Assembly (NCBI RefSeq): GCF_001699815.1
Contig: NZ_MCGB01000070.1
Location: forward strand, 1 to 64,000
Direction of reading: 5' to 3'
Length of the DNA: 64,000 nucleotides
Origin: Ralstonia pickettii
GTDB taxonomy: Bacteria > Pseudomonadota > Gammaproteobacteria > Burkholderiales > Burkholderiaceae
Within the stretch, counting starts at the first letter, position 1; each line of letters opens with the position of its first letter. The notes beneath the pieces were generated by a model, which was given only the letters and a program-made list of their open reading frames with translations, ran no database searches and had not been told where the DNA came from. This document shows positions 17,336 to 26,235 of this stretch, in pieces. Position numbers and translations under genes: made by a program.

Positions 17336-17692
17336 ATGGCCACGCACAACGCCCGGTCAAAGCCGGCGCCGCCCAGATCGACGGCCAAGCCGAAGAACCA
17401 CCGTTGGTCGCGCCACGTCATGGAGACCAGCGACGCGCTGGACATCGAACCCGATATCTTCAAGTTGCGCAGCCCCGCGCGGATTGCGGCGTCGCTCAAG
17501 GCATCGGCCGAGCATAGCCGGCGGCGCAAGGGGACGGCATTCCAGTCGGCCATGTCAATGCTGACGTTCTATATCAATCGGGCGGCGCACAACCTCAGCG
17601 GCGGGCGTCGCCGGATTCTGGAACGTGCCAAGGATGCTCTGCGAGCCGAATTTGGCCGCCGTGCCCAAAGCACGGCCAAGGCCCGGCATTGA
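17336..17692 (+). CDS. DUF3175 domain protein
   Basis: A 118-residue basic, soluble protein. A lysine/proline-rich N-terminus is followed by RWSRHVMETSDALDIEPDIF, RSPARIAASLKASAEHS, KGTAFQSAMSMLTFYINRA and a terminal ERAKDALRAEFGRR, which defines DUF3175. The family has no established function. The composition would suit nucleic-acid or stress-related binding. The ATG at 17336 follows AGGAG with a 9-base spacing. An 18-base gap separates it from the convergent small gene at 17711. Confidence 0.85.
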   Translation: MATHNARSKPAPPRSTAKPKNHRWSRHVMETSDALDIEPDIFKLRSPARIAASLKASAEHSRRRKGTAFQSAMSMLTFYINRAAHNLSGGRRRILERAKDALRAEFGRRAQSTAKARH

Positions 17693-17710
17693 TGGAAGGG
17701 GCGACGCCGC

Positions 17711-17989
17711 TCAGATGGTCAGCATGACGCTGAGCAGTTGGCGAGCCACCGCCTTGTAGTCGGCGTTGTCACTCTGCGGCGAATACGTGGACAGTGTCTT
17801 GCCCCGGTATTTGACGGTCACGATGCCGTTGCGGGTTGAATAGGTGGCTTCGATGGTCCGGCCGCCGCGCTCGAGATTGAAGGGGATGGTCTCAGCGATC
17901 AGCCGTGCGGTTTCTTGCGTGGCCGGTGAGGGCGGCACGGCCGACAGCGGCGGGTATGAGGCGAGTGCTTGTTGTTCGGGGTGGCGCAT
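17711..17989 (-). CDS. Hypothetical protein, 92 aa
   Basis: Begins MRHPEQQALASYPPLSAVPP at an ATG with GAGGAGG six bases upstream, which supports real translation. The second half (RLIAETIPFNLERGGRTIEA; TYSTRNGIVTVKYRGKTLST) looks like a small beta-rich domain. No signal peptide or membrane helix. I do not recognise a family. Confidence 0.6.
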   Translation of the reverse strand: MRHPEQQALASYPPLSAVPPSPATQETARLIAETIPFNLERGGRTIEATYSTRNGIVTVKYRGKTLSTYSPQSDNADYKAVARQLLSVMLTI

Positions 17990-18342
17990 GGCGCCTCCTC
18001 TTTGGGGAAAACGGATATGCACTCCAACGCAGGTTCCGTACCAGCCCCGTTGGGCGCGGACATGCCGAGTGGCCGCCCGAAAAGTGGCACATCAACGGCA
18101 GCGGGGCGCTCGACATGCGCGCGGGTTTGACGTCACGCGTCGGTCCGTTGACGATATTTGTCAGATTTGTAAACGCAATTAACCGCCAAAAATTTTAGGC
18201 CCGTGTAAATCCGGGCTATCAAGGCGGGGGGACAGGTGCCATTCTGGTAAGTGCCATGCCGCGCGCATCAAACCAACCACATGCACATCGCGCCTTGCAG
18301 GCACCCCTGCCGACGTTCCAACCATGCCAATAAGGAGGCAAT
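17990..18342. other. Intergenic region upstream of dodecin
   Basis: 353 bases with no convincing gene. The stretch 18150-18200 is notably AT-rich (GATTTGTAAACGCAATTAAC; CCAAAAATTTTAGG). A TTGACG at 18147 could be a -35 box, but the matching -10 is weak. AAGGAGG at 18330-18336 is the dodecin ribosome-binding site. Confidence 0.5.
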
Positions 18343-18591
18343 ATGGGTTCCCATACCTACAAGTTGATCGAGCTGGTCGGCTCTTCTCCCGAGTCCAGCG
18401 ATGCGGCGGTACGCAATGCCATCGCACGGGCAAGCGAAACGCTCAACCATCTGGATTGGTTTGAAGTCCTGGAAACGCGTGGCCATCTCGTCGACGGCAA
18501 GATCGCGCATTGGCAGGTGACGCTCAAGGTCGGGATGCGGCTGGAGACGCTGGAAAGCGAAAAGCCCGCCGGCAAGAAGAAGGGCAAATAG
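18343..18591 (+). CDS. Dodecin family flavin-binding protein
   Basis: An 82-residue protein that should form the dodecameric flavin-storage shell. It has the family pattern [39 protein letters not shown] and the W-Q pair in [17 protein letters not shown]. The residue stacking on flavin would be the Trp of LDWFEV. The tail PAGKKKGK is basic. A strong ribosome-binding site (AAGGAGG) precedes the ATG and a terminator follows at 18601. Confidence 0.92.
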   Translation: MGSHTYKLIELVGSSPESSDAAVRNAIARASETLNHLDWFEVLETRGHLVDGKIAHWQVTLKVGMRLETLESEKPAGKKKGK

Positions 18592-18600
18592 CGGGTGAAG

Positions 18601-18635
18601 AAAAAGGCGGCCCGGATTGCTCCGGCCGCCTTTTT
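18601..18635. terminator. Terminator between dodecin and the phosphoesterase
   Basis: AAAAAGGCGGCC and GGCCGCCTTTTT pair with a one-base bulge around an ATTGCTCC-type loop. Runs of A and T on both sides make it bidirectional for the convergent genes. Confidence 0.8.
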
Positions 18636-18656
18636 CACGATGACTGCGTTGCAGCG

Positions 18657-20819
18657 TTATTGAGCCTGCGTGAAATCCAGCGCGTTGGTCAGGTCGCCCA
18701 TCGGCTTGTTGCCGTTGGAGACGAGCGCGTCGTCACGTTGCTTGATACCCGGCAGCGTCGGCAGGTCGAAGCGGTGCGTGATCAGGCGCAGGACCGAAGC
18801 CGTGTCGTACTGGGTGTGGTCAACGAAACCCTTCTTGGCGAACGGCGAGACGATGATCGCCGGGATACGCGTGCCCGGGCCCCAGCGGTCGGCCTTCGGC
18901 ACCGTGGCGTGGTCGTAGAAGCCACCGTTTTCGTCATACGTCACGACGATCACCATGTTCTTCCACTGCGGGCTCTTCTGCAGCTGGGCGATCACGTTGA
19001 CGATGTGCGCGTCGCCGTCAGCCACATTGGCGTAGCCCGGGTGCTGGTTCAGGTTGCCTTGCGGCTTGTAGAACGTGACGGCGGGCAGCTTGCCTGCGGC
19101 TGCGTCTTGCAGGAAGGCGGCGTCGTAGTCGCGCAGGTGGGCCGCACGCTCGGCGGCGCCGGTGGTCGTGGCCGGGTCGAAGCGGCTGAAGTAGTTGAAC
19201 GGCTGGTGGTGCGGCTGGAACTGGATCGCGCCGCTGTAGATCACGCTGCGCGTGGTGTTCGGAGCGTCGGCGATGGCCGCGTTCCAGGCGCCGGCGTACC
19301 AGGCCCAGTCCACGCCACGGGCGGTCAGCAGGTCACCGATGTTGGTGGTCGACTGCTTCGGCATCGTCGACGCCTTGGTCGGATCAGCATAGGCTGCGTT
19401 GCCGCTGGCTACGGCGTTGCCCGAGGGCTGGTACGGCGGCTGCATCGTGTTGACGGCGTACGAGTTGCCGTTGCTGTCGACCGGCGTCAGGCTGCCGTCC
19501 TTCGTGGGATTGCCATCGTCGCCAGCGCCTGCGTATGAGGTCGGCGCACCGGCCATCACCGAGCTTGCAGCCGGGATGAGCGTCGGGCTGCCGTCTGCAT
19601 TCGTCTTGACGTTGGCAATGCTGTTGACCGCCGGCGACGCCTTTGCGTTCGGGTAGATCGGTGCGCACGCGCAGACCAGGTACTGGTGGTTCAGGAACGA
19701 ACCGCCGAAGGCGCCCATGAAGAAGTTGTCCGCCAGCGTGTATTGCTTGGCGATGTTCCACATGGCCATCTTGCTGCCGTCGTAGTAGCCCATGGTCAGG
19801 CCGCCGGCATCGGCAAAGGCGGCGAACTTGTCGTTCTTGCCGCCGTTGATCTGCATCTGGTTCTGATAGAAGCGGTGCCAGAGGTCACGCGTGATGACGT
19901 TCTGGCCGACCACCGTGCCCGTGCTGCCGAAGCCCGACGGGCTGTCGATCTGGAACATCTGGTTCGGCATGTTGGCGGTGGAAGCCTGCGTGATCTGCAC
20001 GCTCTGGCCGGCGGCGGTCACGCCACCCCAGGTGGGCGGCAGCGTCGGCAGCACGGAGCCGTCGAAGTCTTTCTGCGCAACGGCAGTGCCCGTCGAGGTC
20101 GGGTTCACACCGGGGATGCCATTGGCGCCCGGGAACAGGCCGTACAGGTTGTCGAAACCGCGGTTTTCTGCGTAGATGACCACGATCGTTTTGACGTTGT
20201 TTGCCAGCGCCATGCGCTTGGTCACCCCGTCGTGCAGGCGCTTGTCGATGTCGCCACCATTGGCAACGGCGTCAGCGATCAGATCGATGGCCTGGTCGAT
20301 CTCAGCCTGCAGCGCAGTTTTGGTGTCAGCGTCGGTTTCCTTGTTGTGGTCTTCCAGCAGCTTGTCGATCGTCACGCCAAGGCGAGCGGCCAGTGCCGTC
20401 TTGGCAGCGTTGATGTCACCGCCGTTGCTGTCCATCAGCACCGCCAGTTCGGTCGAGATGGCGCTGACAACAGCATTGGCACCGGCCGGTGCGCGGAACA
20501 CCAGCGGCTGCGTGATGGCCGTATGCGTACCCTTGTCCGGGTCGTTGCGGAAAGCGTCCGTGCCGATTTCCACGGTGATGGCGCCCGTGCCCGACAGCGA
20601 GTACGCGCCGTTGGCATCGGTATAGGTGCTGGCTTCACCCGAATCGCACTTGCCGTTGTTGTTGGCGTCGATACAAACTTTGGCATGTTCGAAGTAGCTG
20701 CCGGTCACCACGCCAGAGGTGGACGCGGAGGCACTGCTGTTCGAATCACTGCCACCACAGGCAGACATGCTGGCAGCAACCAACGCGGTCAGCGGCAAAA
20801 GACGAAGCGCTCGGCTCAT
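18657..20819 (-). CDS. Exported lipoprotein phosphoesterase (AcpA/phospholipase C family)
   Basis: A 720-residue protein. The N-terminal signal ends in a lipobox-like MSAC (Cys at about 20), followed by a Gly/Ser linker. A repeat-like segment with Asp/Asn spacing (CIDANNNGKCDSGEASTYTD) resembles carboxypeptidase-regulatory or calcium-loop modules. The catalytic phosphoesterase domain of the acid phosphatase/phospholipase C family follows: IVVIYAENRGFDNLYGLFPG, GAFGGSFLNHQYLVCACAP, VTYDENGGFYDHATVP and the GPGTRIPAIIVSPFAKKG end. Predicted to release phosphate from extracytoplasmic esters. A candidate Pho box lies at 21015. The ATG at 20819 has AGGGA upstream. Confidence 0.9.
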   Translation of the reverse strand: MSRALRLLPLTALVAASMSACGGSDSNSSASASTSGVVTGSYFEHAKVCIDANNNGKCDSGEASTYTDANGAYSLSGTGAITVEIGTDAFRNDPDKGTHTAITQPLVFRAPAGANAVVSAISTELAVLMDSNGGDINAAKTALAARLGVTIDKLLEDHNKETDADTKTALQAEIDQAIDLIADAVANGGDIDKRLHDGVTKRMALANNVKTIVVIYAENRGFDNLYGLFPGANGIPGVNPTSTGTAVAQKDFDGSVLPTLPPTWGGVTAAGQSVQITQASTANMPNQMFQIDSPSGFGSTGTVVGQNVITRDLWHRFYQNQMQINGGKNDKFAAFADAGGLTMGYYDGSKMAMWNIAKQYTLADNFFMGAFGGSFLNHQYLVCACAPIYPNAKASPAVNSIANVKTNADGSPTLIPAASSVMAGAPTSYAGAGDDGNPTKDGSLTPVDSNGNSYAVNTMQPPYQPSGNAVASGNAAYADPTKASTMPKQSTTNIGDLLTARGVDWAWYAGAWNAAIADAPNTTRSVIYSGAIQFQPHHQPFNYFSRFDPATTTGAAERAAHLRDYDAAFLQDAAAGKLPAVTFYKPQGNLNQHPGYANVADGDAHIVNVIAQLQKSPQWKNMVIVVTYDENGGFYDHATVPKADRWGPGTRIPAIIVSPFAKKGFVDHTQYDTASVLRLITHRFDLPTLPGIKQRDDALVSNGNKPMGDLTNALDFTQAQ

Positions 20820-21014
20820 GATTTCCCTGGATTGTTGTGTGGGGGACGAAAGCGAGCCGGAGTCTGTGCTTCGTGTGTGACAAGTTGATGATGAGAACGC
20901 TGGCGTGGAGCTGATTTCGCCCCAGTTGAGCGTGATGACCATCGTCAGGATGAGCAGGGGTACCACCGATCGTTTGAAGACATTTGCCACCACGGGTCAT
21001 CTCCAAGGGCTGAC

Positions 21015-21032
21015 GTGACAGACGTTTGACGA
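21015..21032 (-). promoter_or_regulatory. Candidate Pho box
   Basis: On the minus strand the 18 bases read TCGTCAAACGTCTGTCAC. The second half equals the CTGTCAC half of the PhoB consensus and the first half keeps GTCA with the correct 11-base periodicity. It reads toward the phosphoesterase gene, about 195 bases from its start. Inference only. Confidence 0.4.
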
Positions 21033-21093
21033 CATCAAAGTGTCATGGCCGCCGTGCTAAGTTGCAAGGTTTGCAAAATCCCGCCTGTCGAAA

Positions 21094-22485
21094 ATGTCCC
21101 GTGTGCTGCCCGCTGCAACGTTTCGCGTGATCGCCGTATCGGCGCTTGCCGGCGTGGTCGTCGTGTTGTGCGGGTGCGGGCGGGGCGATCCTGCGGCCCA
21201 TGCCGCAACCGTGGCGGCTTCGGCACCAGCAGCGGTGGCGCCATCGACGGCGGCGGGCGTAAAGCCCGCAGCGGCCCCTGCCTACGAGAAAGCCTTCTAC
21301 ACGATGATGGCTACGCGCCGCCCGTCGGTGCCTGCAATGGCGGCGCTTGGCAAGGCGCTGTTCTTCGATCCTGCCCTGTCTGCCTCGGGCAAGCAGGCCT
21401 GCGCCAGCTGCCATAGCCCGACACATGCCTATGGCCCACCGAACGATCTGTCGGTCCAGCTTGGCGGCACGGGCATGAACAAGACGGGCGTGCGCGCAGC
21501 ACCATCGCTGCGCTATCTGCAGAAGGTGCCGCCGTTCTCCGAACACTTTTACGAGAGCGACGGCAACGACTCGGAAGACCAGGGCCCGACCGGCGGCTAC
21601 ACGTGGGATGGCCGCGTGTCGTCCACGCACGACCAGGCGCGCATCCCGCTGCTGTCGGGGCACGAGATGGCCAACGGAACGCAGGCCAGCGTCGTGGCCA
21701 AGCTGCGCAATGGCCGCCACGCGCAGACGTTCCGCCAGGTATTCGGCAACGACATCCTCGACAACGAAGACACCGCCTTCCGCGCGGCACTGATGGTGCT
21801 CGAGGTCTTCCAGGAAACACCGTCCGAGTTCTATCCGTATGACAGCAAGTACGACGCGTTCTTGCGCAAGCAGGTGAAGCTGTCGCCGCAGGAGTTGCGC
21901 GGGCTGAAGGCGTTTGCCGATCCGGCCAAGGGCAACTGCGCGTCGTGCCACGTGAGCGCCATCAAGCAGGACGGGGCGTTCCCGGCCTTCACCGATTTTG
22001 GCCACATCGCCGTGGGCGTGCCACGCAATCGCTCGCTGGCCGCCAATGCGGATCCGAAGTTCTTCGACCTGGGCCTGTGCGGCCCCGACCGGACCGATCT
22101 CAAAGACCGCACGGACTATTGCGGCCGCTTCCGCACGCCGTCGCTGCGCAACGTGGCGCTGCGCAAGACGTTCTTCCACAACGGCGCCATCCACTCGCTG
22201 GAAGACGCGGTGCGCTTCTACGCCCAGCGCGACACGCAGCCGCAGAAGTGGTACCCGCGCAAGGCTGACGGCACGGTCGACAAGTTCGATGATCTGCCGA
22301 CCCAGTACCGCGCCAACGTCAACATGGAGCCGCCGTTTGGCGGCAAGCCGGGCGACAAGCCTGTGCTGTCCGAGGCCGACGTGCGCGACATCGTTGCGTT
22401 TCTCAAGACGCTCACCGACGGCTATCGCCCCGTGCGGGCGACGCAATCCGGCAGCCAAGGCGGCAGCCGCGTCGCACAGCGCTAA
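21094..22485 (+). CDS. Di-haem cytochrome c peroxidase family protein
   Basis: A 463-residue exported protein with two CxxCH haem sites: C103-ASC-H107 and C282-ASC-H286. An N-terminal helix ends near LCGC, possibly a lipobox (Cys26/28), followed by an Ala/Pro-rich linker. The FRTPSLRNVALRKTFFHNG block and terminal DVRDIVAFLKTL are standard for MauG/CcpA-type peroxidases. It should act in the periplasm, reducing peroxide or oxidising a protein substrate. It is divergent from the phosphoesterase gene. The role of that pairing is unknown. Confidence 0.9.
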   Translation: MSRVLPAATFRVIAVSALAGVVVVLCGCGRGDPAAHAATVAASAPAAVAPSTAAGVKPAAAPAYEKAFYTMMATRRPSVPAMAALGKALFFDPALSASGKQACASCHSPTHAYGPPNDLSVQLGGTGMNKTGVRAAPSLRYLQKVPPFSEHFYESDGNDSEDQGPTGGYTWDGRVSSTHDQARIPLLSGHEMANGTQASVVAKLRNGRHAQTFRQVFGNDILDNEDTAFRAALMVLEVFQETPSEFYPYDSKYDAFLRKQVKLSPQELRGLKAFADPAKGNCASCHVSAIKQDGAFPAFTDFGHIAVGVPRNRSLAANADPKFFDLGLCGPDRTDLKDRTDYCGRFRTPSLRNVALRKTFFHNGAIHSLEDAVRFYAQRDTQPQKWYPRKADGTVDKFDDLPTQYRANVNMEPPFGGKPGDKPVLSEADVRDIVAFLKTLTDGYRPVRATQSGSQGGSRVAQR

Positions 22486-22608
22486 GCCTCGCAATCCAAG
22501 CCCCGCGGCCCGTTTGTTGCAACACCTTGCGACGGATTCGCGCAAAGCCGTGCTTGCGCTGCGGTTATCATCGGCGGATCGTCTTTCTGCTGTCTTCTAC
22601 TTCCCGCT

Positions 22609-24189
22609 ATGACCTGGCTTGCTGACCCGTCCGTCTGGATTGGCCTGTTTACCCTGGTGGTGCTCGAGATCGTTCTCGGCATCGACAACCTCGTTTTCAT
22701 CGCCATCCTGGTCAACAAGCTGCCGCCGGCGCTGCGCGACCGCGCCCGCGTGATCGGGCTGGGGCTGGCCTTGCTGATGCGCATGGTGCTGCTGGCCGCC
22801 ATGTCTTGGCTGATCGGGCTCACCAGGCCGTTGCTCACGCTTGGGCCGGTCGATCTGTCGGGCCGATCGATCATCCTGCTGCTGGGCGGCTTCTTCCTGC
22901 TGTTCAAGGCCACGTCCGAACTGCACGAACGCCTGGACGGCCAGCCGCAAGACGAAAGCCATGGCAGCGGCCACGGCAAGTTCTGGAATGTCATTGTGCA
23001 GGTGGTGATTCTCGATGCGGTGTTCTCCATCGACTCCGTCATCACTGCCGTGGGCATGGTCAACGACCTGCCGGTGATGATGGCGGCCGTGGTGGTCGCC
23101 ATGGGCGCCATGCTGTTTGCCTCGCGCCCGCTGACGGAGTTCGTCAACGCGCATCGCACGGTGGTGGTGCTGTGCCTGAGCTTCCTGCTGATGATCGGCT
23201 TCTCGCTGGTGGCCGAGGGCCTGGGCTTTCATATTCCCAAGGGCTATCTATATGCGGCCATCGGTTTCTCGATCCTGATCGAGTTCTTCAACCAGATGGC
23301 CCAGCGCAATACCGTGCGCTACGAGCGCCGCCGCCCGCTGCGCGAGCGCACCGCCGATGCGGTGCTGAGCCTGTTGGGCGACCGCCGTGGCGCGCCGGCG
23401 GAGTCCGAATCGCACGAAGCGGTTTCGCACGCGGCTGGCCAGTCCGTGCCCGAGACCGTGTTCCGTCCGGAAGAGCGCAGCATGGTCAGCGGCGTGCTCG
23501 ACCTGGCCGAGCGCTCGGTGCGCTCGATCATGACGCCGCGCCACGATATTTCGTGGGTGGATCTGGATGCCGACGTGGCCGTCACGCGCAAGTTGCTGCT
23601 GGCGGTGCCGCACAACCAGTTTCCGGTGTGCCGCGGCGGGCTGGATGACCTGCTGGGCGTGGCGCGCGCCAAAGACCTGATGGGCGATCTCGACACGCGC
23701 GGCTCCATCGACGTGGACCGCAGCGTGAAGCCCGCGCTCAAGGTGTCCGACAACATCGGCATCCTGCGCCTGATGGATCAGCTCAAGCGTGCGCGCGGGC
23801 GCATGCTGGTGGTGACCGATCCGCTGGACGTGGTGCAAGGTGTGGTGACGCCCATCGACGTGCTCGAAGCCATTGCGGGTGAATTCCCCGATGAAGACGA
23901 ACGCCTTGGCGTAGTGGAAGTCAGCGATGGCTGCTGGGAAGTCGCCGGCGAGGCGGACCTGCGCCAGCTCGAAGACGTGCTGCACGTCGAGTGGCTGCTT
24001 GACGAAGGCGGCGGCGCCACGAGCCTGGGCGGCTATCTTTTCAACCAATGGGACCGCCTGCCTGAAGTGGGCGACACGCTGGTGCGCCACGATCTGCGTT
24101 TCCAGATCCTCGAAGCCGGCAGCCGCCGCATCGTGCGCGTGCGCATCGAGCGCATGGAAGATGTGACGGCACCCGAGGCGGAAGCCTAA
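22609..24189 (+). CDS. TerC family membrane protein with CBS and CorC/HlyC domains
   Basis: A 526-residue protein like YegH/YoaE. The TerC domain (about residues 5-235) has acidic intramembrane motifs [15 protein letters not shown] and [15 protein letters not shown]. It is followed by a CBS pair ([33 protein letters not shown]) and a CorC_HlyC transporter-associated domain ([19 protein letters not shown]). Such proteins are linked to metal-ion export, for example manganese. The substrate cannot be told from sequence. Ends overlap by 4 bases with the convergent DMT gene. Confidence 0.9.
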   Translation: MTWLADPSVWIGLFTLVVLEIVLGIDNLVFIAILVNKLPPALRDRARVIGLGLALLMRMVLLAAMSWLIGLTRPLLTLGPVDLSGRSIILLLGGFFLLFKATSELHERLDGQPQDESHGSGHGKFWNVIVQVVILDAVFSIDSVITAVGMVNDLPVMMAAVVVAMGAMLFASRPLTEFVNAHRTVVVLCLSFLLMIGFSLVAEGLGFHIPKGYLYAAIGFSILIEFFNQMAQRNTVRYERRRPLRERTADAVLSLLGDRRGAPAESESHEAVSHAAGQSVPETVFRPEERSMVSGVLDLAERSVRSIMTPRHDISWVDLDADVAVTRKLLLAVPHNQFPVCRGGLDDLLGVARAKDLMGDLDTRGSIDVDRSVKPALKVSDNIGILRLMDQLKRARGRMLVVTDPLDVVQGVVTPIDVLEAIAGEFPDEDERLGVVEVSDGCWEVAGEADLRQLEDVLHVEWLLDEGGGATSLGGYLFNQWDRLPEVGDTLVRHDLRFQILEAGSRRIVRVRIERMEDVTAPEAEA

Positions 24190-25103
24190 GACGTCGTCGA
24201 TGAAAGCGGCCTTGGTGCGCGCGCCAAACCAAGGCTGAGCACACCTGCCAGCACGCACGCAATGCCGCCTACCTGACGCGTGCTGACGGCCTCGCCGAGC
24301 AGCGTTGCTGCGAACAGCACGGCTGCCACGGGTGCCAGCGCGGTGAACAGCGATGCCTCCGCACCGCTGACGCGCGCAGCCCCGGTATACCAGAGCATGA
24401 AACCACCGACTGTCGGCACGATGGCGTAGTAGGCCACCGCCATCAGCGCGTGCGTTGTCTGCACCGATGCGTGCAACTGCCAAGGCGCTTCCCACAGCGC
24501 GGGCACCAGCGCCGTCAGCAAACCGAACGCACTCATCAATGCCGACAGCGCAAGCGGCGGCACCGGCGTGCGCAGCCGCTTGTTGAGCAGGATGAAGAGC
24601 CCCTCGCACACCACGGCGCCCATCACCAGCAGGTTGCCGAGCAGCGGATGTGTCGCGTCGCCGCGCGGCTGCAGGGCGATGGCCAACACGCCGGCGGTGG
24701 CCAGCCCAATCGCCCCCAGCACCGCGCGGCCGGGTCGTTCGCCCAGCAGCACGATCGCGATGAGCGCCGACATGACCGGCAGCGTGCCGACGATGACGCC
24801 TGCATCTGCCGCTGACGTGTGCCGCAGGCCCGAAATGAGCAGCGTCGTATAGCCCACGCTGCCGGCGGCTGCCTGCAGGAAGAGCAGTACCCAATCGCGG
24901 CGTGCAAGCACGGGCCAGCGCGTGCGGGTCATGCGCATGATGACGAGGAACATCGGCAGCGCCATCGCAAAGCGCAACGCTGTCGCCGTAAAGGGCGGCA
25001 AGCCCGCCGCGATGATCTTGCTGGCGGCCACGGTGCTGCCCACCAGCACCATGGCCAGCGCAAGGTAGAGGCAGCCTTCGAGTCGATTGGACAGTTTTGA
25101 CAT
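24186..25103 (-). CDS. EamA/DMT family exporter
   Basis: A 305-residue permease with ten hydrophobic segments in two EamA repeats ([19 protein letters not shown] near the start; [21 protein letters not shown] in repeat two). Likely exports a metabolite or amino acid. It is immediately downstream of an AraC regulator on the same strand (about 90-base gap), which may control it. Substrate unknown. Confidence 0.88.
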   Translation of the reverse strand: MSKLSNRLEGCLYLALAMVLVGSTVAASKIIAAGLPPFTATALRFAMALPMFLVIMRMTRTRWPVLARRDWVLLFLQAAAGSVGYTTLLISGLRHTSAADAGVIVGTLPVMSALIAIVLLGERPGRAVLGAIGLATAGVLAIALQPRGDATHPLLGNLLVMGAVVCEGLFILLNKRLRTPVPPLALSALMSAFGLLTALVPALWEAPWQLHASVQTTHALMAVAYYAIVPTVGGFMLWYTGAARVSGAEASLFTALAPVAAVLFAATLLGEAVSTRQVGGIACVLAGVLSLGLARAPRPLSSTTS

Positions 25104-25195
25104 ATCGCATCCCGCGTGTGTGGAAGCCGCAGGATGGGCCCACGCGATGCGTGCGTCTTGAACGAAATTGCAGGGGGGAGGGGCGGCAGATGCGG

Positions 25196-26023
25196 CTAGC
25201 GTGCCGCCGCCACCATGCCCGGCGATACGCCGTACTTGCGCACGAACTGCCGCGTCATGTGGCTTTGATCGGCAAAGCCGCAGGCGGCCGCCACTTCCGC
25301 CAACGGCTGGCCTTGGGCGATCAGCCGACGCGCCAGGGCCACGCGACGCTGCACCTGATAGGCGTGGGGCGTGAGGCCCGTGACGCGGGCAAAGCCGCGC
25401 AATACCTGGAAGCGGCTCAGGCCGGTCTCGTGCGCGAGGTCGAGCAGGGAGATGGCCGCGGCCGGGTCATCATCGATGCGGGTGCGGGCGAGCCGGATGG
25501 CATCGGGTGCTGCATCGCCATGTTTGCCGGTCGTCCGGTTCGCGGGATGCAGCGCCGCCGCCAGTACGGACAGCAGCAGTTGCTCGCGCAGCAGCGAGTC
25601 GTTTCGGGTGGCGGGCATCGTCATCTGCGCAAACAGCAGACGGACGCGCGGTGCGAGATTGGAGTCGCGGATGACCGGGCGGTCAAACTCAGCGTCGCCG
25701 TCGTGGCCGGGGTGCAGATCCGTCGCCAAGTCGGCGACCACGCCCGGGTCGAGGTAAAGCATGCGCCACGCGCGCCCGGCATCGCCGATGGGTGTGCCAT
25801 CGTGCACTTCAAGCGGATTGACGGTGATGACGTCACCCGCGCCGGCTTCTACGGTGCCGCGTCCGCTGAATGATTTCTGCGCCCCGCGATCAACGATGCC
25901 GATGCCAAACTGGCCATGCGTGTGGCGCGGGAAGGTGTGACCGGAATCTGCGGCGACGGCTTCCACACCGCGCATGGCGCAGCGATGCATTGAAAACGCG
26001 AGGTTGGCCGGCCGGTTGGGCAA
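25196..26023 (-). CDS. AraC family regulator with cupin sensor
   Basis: About 275 residues. The N-terminal cupin/arabinose-binding fold (HTFPRHTHGQFGIGIVDRG, then GDVITVNPLEVHDGTP) is followed by two AraC helix-turn-helix motifs (SLLDLAHETGLSRFQVLRGF; LAEVAAACGFADQSHMTRQF). I prefer the TTG at 26023 because AAGGA lies eight bases upstream. The frame stays open to an ATG at 26104, whose extra residues look non-coding. This type commonly controls the next exporter gene, here the DMT protein. Confidence 0.88.
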   Translation of the reverse strand: MPNRPANLAFSMHRCAMRGVEAVAADSGHTFPRHTHGQFGIGIVDRGAQKSFSGRGTVEAGAGDVITVNPLEVHDGTPIGDAGRAWRMLYLDPGVVADLATDLHPGHDGDAEFDRPVIRDSNLAPRVRLLFAQMTMPATRNDSLLREQLLLSVLAAALHPANRTTGKHGDAAPDAIRLARTRIDDDPAAAISLLDLAHETGLSRFQVLRGFARVTGLTPHAYQVQRRVALARRLIAQGQPLAEVAAACGFADQSHMTRQFVRKYGVSPGMVAAAR

Positions 26024-26235
26024 AGGCGGTTCCTTGTGAGGGGAATACGCGAATCTGTGGGTGCAGCGTGGCCGCAGCATACGCTTTCTTCGCATTTCGC
26101 TCATTTTTTGCCCACAGGCGGTTGGTATGCTGCGGCTTTCTGCGGCAATGCGCCCGGTAAGATCACGCCGTGCCTGCAGCCGGGCAGCGCGGGAATCGCG
26201 ACCGCCAACGGCGCCCGACCGTCCCTGACTGATCC

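Noticed and set aside
15730-17553. 607-codon leftward ORF over the MFS gene
   Set aside because: Different frame of the same strand, Gly/Ala/Arg low-complexity. The 15885-17213 frame contains the MFS motifs.
20820-20993. N-terminal extension of the phosphoesterase
   Set aside because: The ATG at 20819 gives a proper lipoprotein signal with AGGGA upstream. The extension does not look like protein.
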